From Dichetophora obliterata (lineage: Eukaryota; Arthropoda; Insecta; Diptera; Sciomyzidae), in NCBI GenBank assembly GCA_963920525.1, contig OY986435.1, positions 225,463,293 through 225,527,292 of the forward strand: DNA of 64,000 nt, written 5' to 3'. The position numbers were made by a program, and so were the translations under genes. Below, one piece after another: positions 22,830 to 33,860 of this stretch; the stretch's first letter is position 1; every line of letters begins with the position of its first letter. Under the pieces are notes generated by a model. That model worked only from the letters and a program-made list of their open reading frames with translations, was not told where the DNA came from and did not search any database.

Positions 22830-24540
22830 TATATCATATTTATTTATTTGTTAGAACTATAATTATATTACTATATTTGTGCGGCACTAGCAACAAAGGC
22901 TATCTGAAAATCAGTTTTAAATATCAAGCGTTTCTCAAATACGATTGAGATTCTGAAGCCATATCTTGGAGTGCTCCTGTGAAATCTAATGTCGATTGGA
23001 CAAGAGGGCGTGTTAACTTCCATACAAGCCAAATTTACGCTATCGCCCATAAACCACAAAAAAAGTATATATCATGTTTAGTAAGGCGTAGTGAAACTTT
23101 TTTCTGTAAAGTGGGAGTGAATAACTGAAAACTTTCAACATTTTAAGCAACTTGACCGAAGGATTCTGCTCTCCGATGAATTTCGAACCGCCAAATCTTT
23201 TAAAATAGCTTTTTATATTAATGTGTTTAAGATATATTGCTCAAAAGGGTTTCTTGTTAATAAGAGGTAAACTATTGTTCTAGATCAATGCTTGCTAGTT
23301 GTAAAAAGTTATCATAGTAAGAAAAATTGTTTGCATTTTTTCACCCACTATGGCCCTAACCTACGATTCCTGAATGCAAAATACTGATTTTTCAGCTTAA
23401 TGCTACGTAGCATGAGTAAAATTTAAGTGACGTCATTACAATGTTAGGCGTTTTTAGATAATTTTTTGAACAAAAATTTTGATATATTGTTCGATTTTCT
23501 GAGATATCAGGTTACTGAGATACACATTTTTGAAGAAAAAATTGGTGAAATAAAAAATTTCCATTGCTTGTTATTTTCGAATTTTAGAAGAAAAACCATA
23601 CGATGTAACAAATCTGTTTATTGTGTTTGCATCGTTTTTTCCTTACAATTTGTGCAAAATTTCTCTACTCTTTTTTATAGTTTTTATATATATTTAAAAG
23701 TTATAAATAACAATACATATTACACACATAATTTTAATACATTTAATAAAAAAATCCCTTGAAGATGTTGAAAAATAACCAACAAAACGTTGGGGGAAAA
23801 ATAAATTAAAACTGTGTTTTTAATTGCATATCATCCTATGATAAAGAAAGCCTGTAAAATAAAATTAAAAATATTTGGAAAACTTTAATTGATCTAACTT
23901 TAACTGTGATGCGTTAATGAACTATTCCACACCATATTTTTTCGCCTAGATAGATACCACTTGACTCTATGACTTGAAATAATCAAGAGTAATTAGTGAC
24001 AAATATACACGATCAAAAATACACGTTTGCGCCCTTTTCACAGAACTTATGTTAATGCAAAATTTACTACGATGTTTGTAATTTTATATTACTTATATTG
24101 TATACTACATATTTTTTGTATATTATATACTGTAATATTTACTTTAATTTTTAATTCAATTATATTAATATTTATAACAATAATAATAATATAGAATGTA
24201 TTTAATCTACATCTTAAGCTCAAAGGAGAAATTTTTTTCTTAAAATTTACTTGTTCAGTTTCTTGCAATTTTGTGTAACGAAAAAAGAAAAAGTTAAAAT
24301 TACAAGAACTATTTGTAAAAATTCTCAAAGAGGTATAATAGTAACCCCTATTATACTCCGTTTGTAACGCCAATAAGGATGCGTGGCCGGTATAGAAAAG
24401 TATTTATATACTTAATCAGCACCACCTTCTGAGTCATTTTAGCAAAGTCCGACTGTCCGTCTATGATCACGATCACAGTCATAATTCTATATAAAAAATT
24501 AAGGTCAAGTTTGAAAATGAGCCAATTTGGATAAAACCTA
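22830..24540. other. AT-rich non-coding stretch
   Basis: No bounded element or convincing gene. ORFs at 22703-22948, 23466-23762 and 24089-24373 are low-complexity and lack motifs. Confidence 0.4.
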
Positions 24541-24960
24541 CGCCTATCTCCCATACAAAAAGACTTAACCAAAACCATAAAATCTTTTTGAATTCAACAA
24601 AAACTAATCTAAAGACTTGCACATTAGCTTTAACCATTTATATCAACTTTGAGTAAGAAATTTATAAAAACCGGATGGAAACAACGTCTAAATCCCATAC
24701 ATGGTAGACTTAATCAAAACGGTAAATCTTTTTATATTCTACAAAAATTAATCTAATGACTTCAAATTTTGCACATAAGCTTTAACAATTAATATGTATT
24801 TTAAATATGAAATTTGCAAAAGTCGAATAAAAATCACTTCTACCTCCCATAAAAAGTGAGTTTGCCAAAACGGTAAAATCTCTTTCAATGCCGCAAAAAT
24901 TCATTTAATGACTTCAAGTTTTAACTATCCACTCGATGTTTGAAATTTAAAAAAGAAACT
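24540..24960 (+). repeat. tandem repeat, three units of ~148 bp
   Basis: The anchor phrase CCAAAACCATAAAATCTTTT / TCAAAACGGTAAATCTTTTT / CCAAAACGGTAAAATCTCTT occurs at about 24568, 24714 and 24863, each followed by AATCTAATGACTTCAA-like sequence. Confidence 0.65.
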
Positions 24961-25992
24961 GAAAATACAAAATGACGTAATTATAATAGTAAAGTTTTTA
25001 TAAAATAAAAAAAAAACAGATGCGTCGCTAAACACACGAGAGAAGCGAAGCATTTTCGTATTTTCATACGTTTGATAATGTAATGGGTTTTTTAATAAAA
25101 AATAAAAAAATTTTATTTTAAAAAATTTTAAATACCTAAAAAAAATGTTAACTAAAAAAGTAATATTCCCACCAGTAAATCTTATTACCTTATATTATTA
25201 TTTTGAATTAATTTTTAATTATTTTTGTAAATGTTAATTAAATTATTGTGTTTTAATATATAAAATATCAAACTTATTTTATATAGATGTTATGTCATCG
25301 ATATTTCTAGAAAAGATTGCATCAATAGTTGTCCTAATCTTGGTGTGCAAATATTTAGATCGCTTGTCATTCCCAAATTATATTTATCAAGACAACATTG
25401 TTTAATTCCCACAATTTTTATGAAATTTGTTTTTTTTTTTATATTTCAAAAGTATAGTCTTTCTGACGTTATTTTCACTTCTACAGCCGTTCAAAACTAC
25501 TTTTTTCGGAAAAAATCATCTAAAATTTAAATATGCTATTCATAACATCAGTGGCTATCGCTGGAACTAGAATCAAAGTTTTTTTAAAAAACATCGTATA
25601 TTTTACACTTAATAACTGGTAAAAAACAAGAGCTGTTTTAAGAACTTAATTTTCAATAGCGTGTCATTCTGTAAATTTTTCATATTTTTTTTTCGAGTGC
25701 ACTAGAGTGGACCATAAAACAAAAAAATTTTTTTTTAATAGTTTCATTTGCAATTCCATTTGAAAACAGTTAAGATTTTTTTGTTTTTTCAAAAATTTTT
25801 CAGTTTAATAAGGGTATCACCTCAAATTATTTGAATAACTCAGGGGGACAAAATTTTAATTTTTGGATTTTCCCAGCAATATTTGTATTATTTTCGACTA
25901 ATCTGAGTGCTCTGATTTCATCATCATCATGTAATTTATCATCAATTACAACAGTTTGAGCCCTTGGGGAGCTCTTTTTTAAATAAGGTCCA

Positions 25993-28470
25993 CTCTATAG
26001 TAGGACTGCCAGAAGTCTGAACCCATCGACCAGGACCCTTATAATACAAATCACAAACGAACATTATTTTGATACATGTATCAAACATATATTTTAGATT
26101 CAACAATAGGTACAAAACTTAACATGTAATTCATACATAACAAAACTATAAACAGAAATAAAAATTCATTTAAAAAGATCCTTAAAATATTATAAATATG
26201 TATCTCAATACTTTTGTGAAGATTGCACTTTCTGTAGAACTTCGTCCTCATCTTTTATATAATTATAAAATTCACAGCATGTCATATTAAAATTAAATTT
26301 ACACTGAATAATGCTTTCCAGTGTTTCAGTCTTTAAAGAGTTTCTTTATTATTTAGTCCATTGTGCAGATATTAAAGAAAAGCTCACATAACGTGAGCGT
26401 TATGACTCGGCATTGCGTATAAATATTGCACCATCATTAATAAATTTTTCTTTCTTTCTTGTTCAGAAGTTTTTTCGAAAAAATATAACCACTTTTCTAA
26501 TGTGTCTTTTGTTTTTAAAGCTTCTTGATTTTTATATAAAAATGATTTAAGATATAAAACTTCTTCGAAACATTCATCAGACATGAATACATTTTTTTCA
26601 TGCAAAAAGTAATTGTTTCATCCAATTAAAAATTTCATATCTTGTTAATGGGGATAGCCAGTCTTCTAAGTGAGCAATTGCAGTTGTAAAAAAGTTTTTA
26701 GTATCCTTTTCAAAAGCTGGTATTTGTTTTTCATCCAAAGCACTTTTTTTTAAGACACTCAAAGCTATTTGTGTTTGCATTCCTATAAAATTGTTTTTGA
26801 ATCTCTCTTTTAAATCACATAGAGTATAATTTACAATTAATTGAACTTCCAGTACCGTAATATTTCTTTTTTAAATTTTTTTAATTTGTTTTTCAATAAC
26901 GAATGCTTGACTGTGTACAAACGTTAAGTATATTTCTGCTAACGGATTTGAAAAAAAAGTCGGTTATTAATTTAGGTGCTCCTTTTTCAACTTCAAAAAA
27001 TTCTTTAAGAGGTTTCCAAAGTTGCAATATACGCTCTATTGCAGGCAGTAATGACAACCACCGAATCCTTGTATGTAAAAGGATTGTGTTAAACGTAATT
27101 TTTGCATTTTCACAGAACTCTTTAAGTCGCTTAGTTCTTACCGAGTATATACAAAAATACTTAAAAATCTTCAGGACAACTGATTCAACATCAATTGAGA
27201 GCACATCTGCAGCACTTGAAAGCGTATTATGAAGAATATGAGCCGAGCAACCAATTCCCTCTATGTCTCTACCCAATACGCCCTTCAACTTGTAAAAAAT
27301 GTTATTTACGCCATGCCTTTGTCTACCCCCAAAATTAGTATTTGTATTATCAGCTCCAAATGCAATTAGATTTTCCAGTGGAATGCCAGCACTTTTTAAG
27401 GAATCGACGCAAAATCCTGCAATTGTGTCTGATGTTTCATTGGGCAATGAGCTTATTTTTAGTAGTCTAATGTTTAAGCCATGCGTTTCGGTGAAATAAT
27501 GGATAAGAAGAGGGAAGATTTTCTCAGCTTTGTGGTTACTGGAATCAGTAGATATTCCATAAAATGGAACATATCTAAGCACTGAGATAAATTCTGCAAC
27601 TGAGTGTGGTGCCAAAACATTCCTTCATTCATACAAGAGCAGTAGCTTTGGTTCTGGCGTTAGATTGTTTTGAAGCAATTTCTGAATCGGGACATAATAA
27701 GGAATCCAGTTTTGTTGAACAATCCATAGAGTTGAATGACTGATGATGATTTATTATCCTGAAGGCGCTCGTTAGTTCTGCAACATGTATCAAACGCTCA
27801 AGTTTTGTATTTTTTTTTTTAATCATAAAAGAACAAATTTCTTTTGACTGTGATGCAATAGATAACTTGGATGAATGTTTAGCGCTTTTGATATGGTCTT
27901 GAATGCTTGCCTTACCGCCATTACCAATGCAAATATCACTTCCACATACCATACAATGCTCTTCATAATCATTTTTGCCTCTTTTCATAAAACTCCACTC
28001 AGTCGTATACCTGTCCAGGAACTTGCACTGTCTTTTAGGCATTTCCTTTAAAATAAAAATTAATGTTTTAAACAAATAAAATAAAAATAAATATGAAAAC
28101 TCACCAGATATTGAAACTCCAGCTCAACGCGAAACCAGCAATGCTCAAATGAAAACAGATGTTTTCGATTACTTATAAAAGTTGTTTACACGGTGGACAT
28201 TTTTACAGCAACTAGTTGAAACAATATTTAAATCAGAGTTGTCTCTCGTTTAACTTTATTGAAATCGATTTGTTGCTTCACGTAAACAGCGTTATAACAG
28301 AAAGCTTAAACTCTGTTCATAACAAAAATCAGCAAAAATAAAATTTTTGTCTGCATTGACCTGTATCAAAAAACCAGGACAATTTAAGGGTGGACCAGGA
28401 CACGAGGACAATTGGTCTAAAACCAGGACAATCCTGGAAAACCAGGACGTATGGCAGCCCTACTCTATAG
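25993..28470 (-). mobile_element. hAT transposon with 8-bp duplication
   Basis: The element 26001-28462 (2462 bp) has ends TAGGACTGCCA and the inverse of TAGGGCTGCCA, flanked by CTCTATAG at 25993-26000 and 28463-28470. The duplication fits the nTnnnnAn pattern often seen for hAT. It carries a broken transposase on the minus strand. Confidence 0.85.
26300..28042 (-). pseudogene. hAT transposase pseudogene
   Basis: The frame probably starts at ATG 28042 (MPKRQCKFLDRYTTEW). A BED-like zinc finger follows (CMVCGSDICIGNGG, then HIKSAKH), then, in the stretch 27615-26893, the RNase H-like core: GISTDSSNHKAEKIFP with the first Asp, AFGADNTNTNFGG with the second, the hAT CxxH box CSAHILHNT, and RWLSLLPAIERIL. 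The C-terminal dimerisation region survives in pieces (26780-26598, 26605-26384, then SLISAQWT near 26360). Frames break near 27625, near 26890 and near 26384, and stops follow near 26600. In active copies the protein cuts out and reinserts the element, making 8-bp duplications; this copy cannot. Confidence 0.87.
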
Positions 28471-28477
28471 TGCACTC

Positions 28478-29300
28478 ATAGTGCTTAATAATATTTTTGG
28501 TTTTTATTTTTCAGATAAATGGAAAAGTCAAAATCTACAACACCGATCATGCCCCTTTTCCTTGAGAACGTCTCATTGAGCGCCACTTTGAACCAGATCA
28601 ACAATTTTTTAAATAAAAAATAAATATTTTTTTTATGATAAATGAGTGCTAAATATCGTTGTTCAATATTTTAACTTTTGAAAAAAATCCTTAAAGAACA
28701 CCTTAAATTTTCGAGCGCTAGACCACCGGTCTTACCTTATGTGCCTATGAATATTCATGCCTGAACTTGCAATTAAAATCGACACCTAAAACAATTGGCA
28801 TCTTGTGATAATTTTCAACCTATTCAATGGATCCTTGCTACTTTTGTTGTTTGGATACCTAATGCACAATGCTTTTTACTACGTTTCCATGGCGAAAACA
28901 AAATGGCGTTTCTAGCTCGATCGTGTTTCCATGCGCAAAATTGGTCCCATGCAGCGGAAAATTTGCTACGTATCTGTTCCACTACTTTCGGGCTGAAGGA
29001 TATGTATCATAATGCGCTCAAACAACATGCTCCCCGAGCGGTCGCCATCTTAGGTATCGAAAAATTGTATGCTACTTTTGTTGAGCTGCTTATGCTTCTA
29101 GTGCGCACCGAATTAAGCAACTAACAATTAAACAATTAATTCACATACGCACTGTATGCAAACTTATTGCTTACACTGTAACTCGAGTCTTTGCAAAACT
29201 ATGTAAGAAAGTTTATTGAACGCGACTATATACATTATTATTCACCACGCACAATGACCCGTGGTTATATACTTATATGCATTACGTACTTTCGCACTAA
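28478..29300. other. non-coding stretch
   Basis: A 109-codon + ORF at 28795-29124 shows no known motif, and neither does its opposite strand. No bounded element found. Confidence 0.35.
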
Positions 29301-29679
29301 CCCAATGTGCACAAAAACGGATGCGGATCCGTTACGAACCCGTTACGAGTCCGTCAGTACGCACTACGCTTTCTTATGTTTCGACGGACCCATTACGAAC
29401 CCGTTTCGAATCCGCCAAAAGAGTCTGAAACGGATTCGTATATGAAGTCCGAAACGGATTCGTATCTGAAGTCCGTTACGGATTCGTTTCTAAAGTCCGT
29501 TCTGAGTTCGAGGCGGATCCGAAAAAATGGAAAAAGCAATTCGTATTTTTGAGAGGAATCGCTCTTATGTTTTGACGGACCCGTTACGAACCCGTTACGA
29601 AAATCCGTCAAAAAAAATACCACAACGTTAACATAAAAGACAGTCTTAAATTTGTTTTACAATTTCTTATTTTATTTTC

Positions 29680-30132
29680 AGTGGATTAGGGATACGAAAT
29701 ACAATTGTGTACTTATTTTTATTTTAAACAACTTTTTTATTTCATTAAGCTCGTGCTCCTCAAGCTCTCCTTCAAATCGAAGAAAAGTACTTGTCAGAAT
29801 TTTTAAATAATTATCATTACTGATCAAGTTAAATGTGACTATAGGATAGCCGTACACAAGATATTTTTCGGAAACTTTTTTAATTGCGTGAATTTGGTAC
29901 GCTTTGTCATTATAGCAGTAAAATGTTAATGTTAAGCTGTTTGAAGAAACAAGTATGAGCCATCCTGGAACTCACCAACATTGTACTCGTTTGTTTGATA
30001 TTTTGAATTATTTTTTTTACCATTTAAACTAGCCTCCACTATTCTCTTATAAATTTTATTACAAAATAATTTTTTTTGTTTTAATTTACGTTTAATTTCC
30101 TTGCAAAAAGTTTTCGAATTTGAATGCGTCAA
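29680..30132 (-). pseudogene. unidentified coding remnant inside minisatellite element
   Basis: A 66-codon frame (30132-29932: MTHSNSKTFCKEIKRKLKQK...EYNVGEFQDGSYLFLQTA) ends, and right after it a second frame stays open for about 80 codons down to about 29690 (FYCYNDKAYQIHAIKKVSEK...KILTSTFLRFEGELEEHELN). The two join naturally with one frame change near 29935. Mixed hydrophobic and charged composition, unlike the low-complexity surroundings, suggests real protein ancestry. I do not recognise the family. It may be part of the gene of an autonomous relative of the surrounding element. Confidence 0.45.
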
Positions 30133-30227
30133 ACTTGTTTAGAGAACCTATATTTTTAACATATGTAGCTAAATTCGTCAAACGAGTCCGTTGCGAGTTC
30201 GCATTATTTAAAAAAAAAGAGTCTGAA

Positions 30228-30412
30228 ACGTCTGTTTCGTATATGAAATCCGAAATGGATTCGTATCTGTAGTCCGAAACGGATTCGTATCTGAAGCCCG
30301 AAACAGATTCGTATCTGAAGTCCGAAACGGATTCGTATCTGAAGTCCGAAACGGATTCGTAACTGAAGTCCGAAACGGATTCGTATCTGAAGTCCGAAAC
30401 GGATTTGTAACT
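30228..30412 (+). repeat. 24-bp minisatellite, about 8 units
   Basis: Consecutive GAAACGGATTCGTATCTGAA-GTCC units without spacers. The minus frame reads as an (F-G-L-Q-I-R-I-R)n peptide, a translation artefact. Confidence 0.9.
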
Positions 30413-30532
30413 GAGAGAGGAATTTCATACGAAAAAGGATCCGTTCCGGATGCGAAACGCAATCCGTTTCGGACAAAATGTACGAAGAAGTGAGTTCGTT
30501 ACGGATTCGTTACAGATCCGTTTGGCACACTG

Positions 30533-31421
30533 GGAAGTTAATATTTAGCTTTCTTTCACTCACGCACTTTCAATGTTTATTATTTTTGTTATATATTCAT
30601 TTTGCATTACGCACTTACACATTAAGTTAATATTTATTTGTCACTCACGCACTTTTTATGTATAGAATTATGCACTTTTTCGATTTAAGAAAATACCGTT
30701 GTTTGGCTTTATAAGCACCGACTTTGAAAAATAAAGATCATAAATTCTACAAGCTTTAAAGCAGCTTTATCTATTTATTTCAAGCCTAAGTGCATGCCGG
30801 CTGAGAATTAAAAAAATAATATATTAAACATTTAGAGCCAGTGGCGTTATTAAGCGCCGGCAAAGAATTTGAGGCAGGTTCTTTTTTTTAAACACAAAAA
30901 TTTAAACGAAAACATTACATGCTCTTTTCATTTTGACAGCTAAAAAAAACATGGCTGCAAATTGTTAATTGTTGCTGAAGTTGTGCTGTGAAGTGAAAAT
31001 AGATAATTATTAATTATTAAAAGATTATTGTATTATTCTTCAATAAAGCTGTTAATTCATGATTTCTTGTGTGGAACGAATGCACAATAGCATAAACAAT
31101 TTTTAGATGTTAAAAAAAACAACGAATGCCGAACAGCTGTTTGCCGTTTGACGTTTTGCAAAAAAACCCATTCAGCAGAAAGTATCACTTTATGCTACTT
31201 CGGTACCTTTTTCGGCAGGAATGCGGCCATTGAATCGAATTGGAAATCGGCCATTCTATTCACCATTTTTTCTTAGTATAAATGTGTGCGTGCAGAAGGT
31301 ACAAAATTTACTAAACAAGTTGAGTCTTTAATCAGTATTAGTTTCCGCTACTTTGTGTGCCTGCTGAATGGTTTGTTACATTATATGTCAGCGCAGTGAC
31401 AGAAAGAAAATAAAATAACAA
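30533..31421. other. non-coding stretch
   Basis: A direct repeat of GTTAATATTTA...TCACTCACGCACTTT near 30537 and 30624 is the only structure seen. Confidence 0.35.
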
Positions 31422-32201
31422 ATAGGCCCTTATTATGAGCTGCGTTCGATCTTCGACTGTAGTCGAATGGCCTGATCGAACGAATTTGCATTTGGTATTA
31501 TAACGTGCTTTCGACAAAGAGTAGCGCTATTGTGAATTTCGTTCATTTTGTTTCTTCACGGTAGTATATTTCTATCAGGTGATTGTGGTTTTATTTCAAC
31601 TAAATACGATTGGTTTGAAAGTTGATTGCAAAAAATAAGACAAAAAAGTTATAACTATCACGAAAATAATTTCCATAAGATTCGACGCTTCGTCAGAAGA
31701 GGATGAAAGCTTGACGGTACTGGCTAGAAGTAGAAAAGGGTTGAGCAAAGCTTTCTTTAGCTTATCTTAAGCCACTTTGCTGTTCTAACTGGTGGTCCTA
31801 AGCAATTTAATTCCAGCATGAGTTCTTCCCATGTCTTTGTCGCCTGAACTTTGGAACAAATATCCTTTGCAGTCAAAGTTTGCCTCCATCAATAAGACCA
31901 GTTTTTCTAACTGTGATTTGTTGCTCACCACCTTAGACCTGCATACAAATTACAAAAACAGTTTAATATTAGTTTTTAGCCTTTAAAAAGGAAAACACAA
32001 TCACAAAATACTTAAATTTTTAACAATTATTGCTAAGCTCGCATCGCATCGAAAGCAAAATCCTATTCGACTGAAATCTCGATGAGCAACGAACATTTCG
32101 ATAGGGTTGCACTGCTCATAATAAGAATTGAACTTTCGATACTCGTTGTTCGATAACCAGTGAAGATCGAACGTCGAAAGCAACTCATAATAAGGGCCAT
32201 A
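31422..32201. mobile_element. 774-bp inverted-repeat element, 3-bp duplication (PIF-like?)
   Basis: The element 31425-32198 begins GGCCCTTATTATGAGCTGCG and ends with the inverse of GGCCCTTATTATGAGTTGCT, each followed by a TTCGATCTTC-type stretch. ATA is repeated at 31422-31424 and 32199-32201. A further internal CTCATAATAAGAATTG copy lies near 32114. Non-coding. A 3-bp duplication and GG-rich end resemble PIF/Harbinger, but ATA is not the usual TWA. Confidence 0.6.
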
Positions 32202-32543
32202 ATCAATAAAACCTCGTTCAACAGTTGAGCAACTGTTTCATATTCTGAACGCATCGAATCTAACTCAGTTAAATCTAAGAAGTTTCATGGAGTTTTGTGG
32301 ATTTGACGAAATTCAAATAAACTCGAGTTTCCATGGTAAGTTAATCCCGAGTCAACCCCAACTAGTAGTATTTGATCGATAATTGTGATCTGCTGCATTA
32401 ATAGCTTTACGCATTCACAATAGAACAATAGAATATGTAGAATAGCTAATGCTCAATCTCTTTAATATTTTCCTGTAATCTACTGCAACATAGCTTCAAT
32501 TAATACTTAATATTAAATGAATCACATCATCATTAATATGAAG

Positions 32544-33860
32544 GGTTTTGGTGAAGTGGTTAGAGCGTGGAACTCTCGATCAGGGTTGCCAACTTTTGAA
32601 AAGCCCAGGCCCGGAGCTTTTTTATTTAATAATTTTTTATGGTCTGCTTGCTTTTAATTAAAAAATTAATTTTTTTCTTTGGTTTTTTCATACATAGTCA
32701 TGTTTAACATTCATGTTTAACAACAAATGTGACACAACACAACTTGCATTTTCCCGTGAACTCGTTTCTTTCAGCAACCAATCTTTGTAGCTTGGTATCG
32801 AGAGCCAATCGTTGTTAAAAGATGTTAAGTAATGTTTCCTCTTGCGACTAGATTCTATTATGCTGTTCTCTAAAATAGTTTTGTATCAGTTAATACACAA
32901 AACACAAATTATTGACCGAACTTACATAAATTGAAGTGCAAACATTAATTTAAAATTCAGCCGCAGACAAGGTTCATTTATAAGGTTTTGGCACTTGAGA
33001 GAAATTAACTCTTTTTCCCGCCTTTGCTCGAACTGTCATTGCGCTTTTCTTTGTTCTAAGCATTCATTTTCTTCATTTCTTTTCATCCATTCTGACAGTT
33101 CGACCGAGTCCGCTCACAAGTGCCACAACCTTATTAATGAGCCTTGGCCGCAGAACTCAAAAGAAAAAGCATGATACAATTATTTGACAAGGTAGCCGCG
33201 TAGACTGGCTTTTTCTCACGAGCGGCGATGGGTAGTTGTCAAAATTAGCTATTTATGCAATTAATCAAAGAAAAGTGAAAAAATAAGCGACGATTTAAGC
33301 ATAGCTAGTCATCCGTAACAAACTAAAAACATTTCAATCAACTCCGCGAATAAATTTAATGAATCAAAGATTAGTTAAAAATAAGCACATAGCTAGTCAA
33401 CAGCAGCAAACTACAACATTCTTTAGCTGTTTTTGACAACTACCAATCGCCAAAAAGCTGTCACGGCTACCTTGTAAAATAATTATACCATGAGAAAAAG
33501 AAAAACAGAAACGAGTTCGTCAAGTTACCAAAAGAAAAGTTACGACTGGTTACAACGTTCCTTCAAAAACGAAGTTCAAGAAATATAAAGAACGTCAAAG
33601 TTCAGTTAGCATTTATTAAGACAAATGGTTCAAACATTCACTAAAAAAGGGTAAATAACACTAATAAATAAGTTAAAAAAATTTGTTTGTAAAAAAAACT
33701 TGGTTTAAATATAGATTAGAGCGAAAGCCGGAGAAAATGTGCCAGGCCCGGAGCCCGGAGATCGGCCCTCAGGCCCGAAGTCTCCGGGCGAAAAGGTATG
33801 TGTTGGCAGCCCTGCTCTCGATCGAGAGGGTGCGAGTTCGATCTCACTGCTTGCTTGCAA
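32544..33860 (+). mobile_element. tRNA-derived SINE, split by a hAT element
   Basis: Removing the hAT at 32581-33814 and one duplication joins 32580 to 33823 and restores a tRNA-like head: box A TGGTGAAGTGG at 32549-32559, an anticodon arm with the palindrome CTCTCGATCGAGAG, and box B AGTTCGATCTC at 33835-33845. It differs from the SINE at 16.5 and 60.8 kb. The downstream body could not be bounded. A true tRNA gene is unlikely, since no acceptor stem pairs and AT-rich sequence follows. Confidence 0.65.
32573..33822. mobile_element. non-autonomous hAT element with 8-bp duplication
   Basis: The element 32581-33814 (1234 bp) has ends CAGGGTTGCCAAC and GTTGGCAGCCCTG, flanked by CTCTCGAT at 32573-32580 and 33815-33822. 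GC-rich subterminal blocks contain CCCAGGCCCGGAGC and GCCAGGCCCGGAGCCCGGAG. There is no transposase frame; ORFs crossing the right end run into the flank and are spurious. Confidence 0.85.

Larger units (their letters stand above)
25695..28477. mobile_element. MITE of ~313 bp, split by the hAT at 26001-28462
   Basis: GAGTGCACTAGAGTGGACC at 25695 is answered, after removing the inserted hAT and one copy of its duplication, by GGTCCACTCTATAGTGCACTC ending at 28477. Without the insert the element is about 313 bp, non-coding, with ~20-bp terminal inverted repeats. Its own target duplication is not clear. Confidence 0.6.
29302..30531. mobile_element. inverted-repeat element with 24-bp minisatellites
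   Basis: The ends CCCAATGTGCACAAAAACGG (about 29302) and CCGTTTGGCACACTGGG (to about 30531) are inverted. Inside each end lie GAAACGGATTCGTATCTGAAGTCC-type 24-bp tandem repeats, three units near 29425-29495 and about eight at 30228-30412, in the same orientation. A coding-like remnant sits between them (29680-30180). No target duplication was resolved. Confidence 0.55.

Noticed and set aside
28795..29124. 109-codon + ORF
   Set aside because: No recognisable motif and no flanking splice or promoter signals; likely chance.
30228..30412. CRISPR-like array of 24-bp repeats
   Set aside because: The repeats are contiguous with no unique spacers and lie in a eukaryotic transposon; this is a minisatellite.
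30204..30476. ORFs with repeating RIRFGLQ and TNPFRTSD peptides
   Set aside because: They are two frames of the same 24-bp minisatellite, with no start context or domain.
32549..33845. Functional tRNA gene interrupted by an intron
   Set aside because: The 1.2-kb insert has hAT ends and an 8-bp duplication, and the head lacks a pairing acceptor stem; a disrupted SINE fits better.
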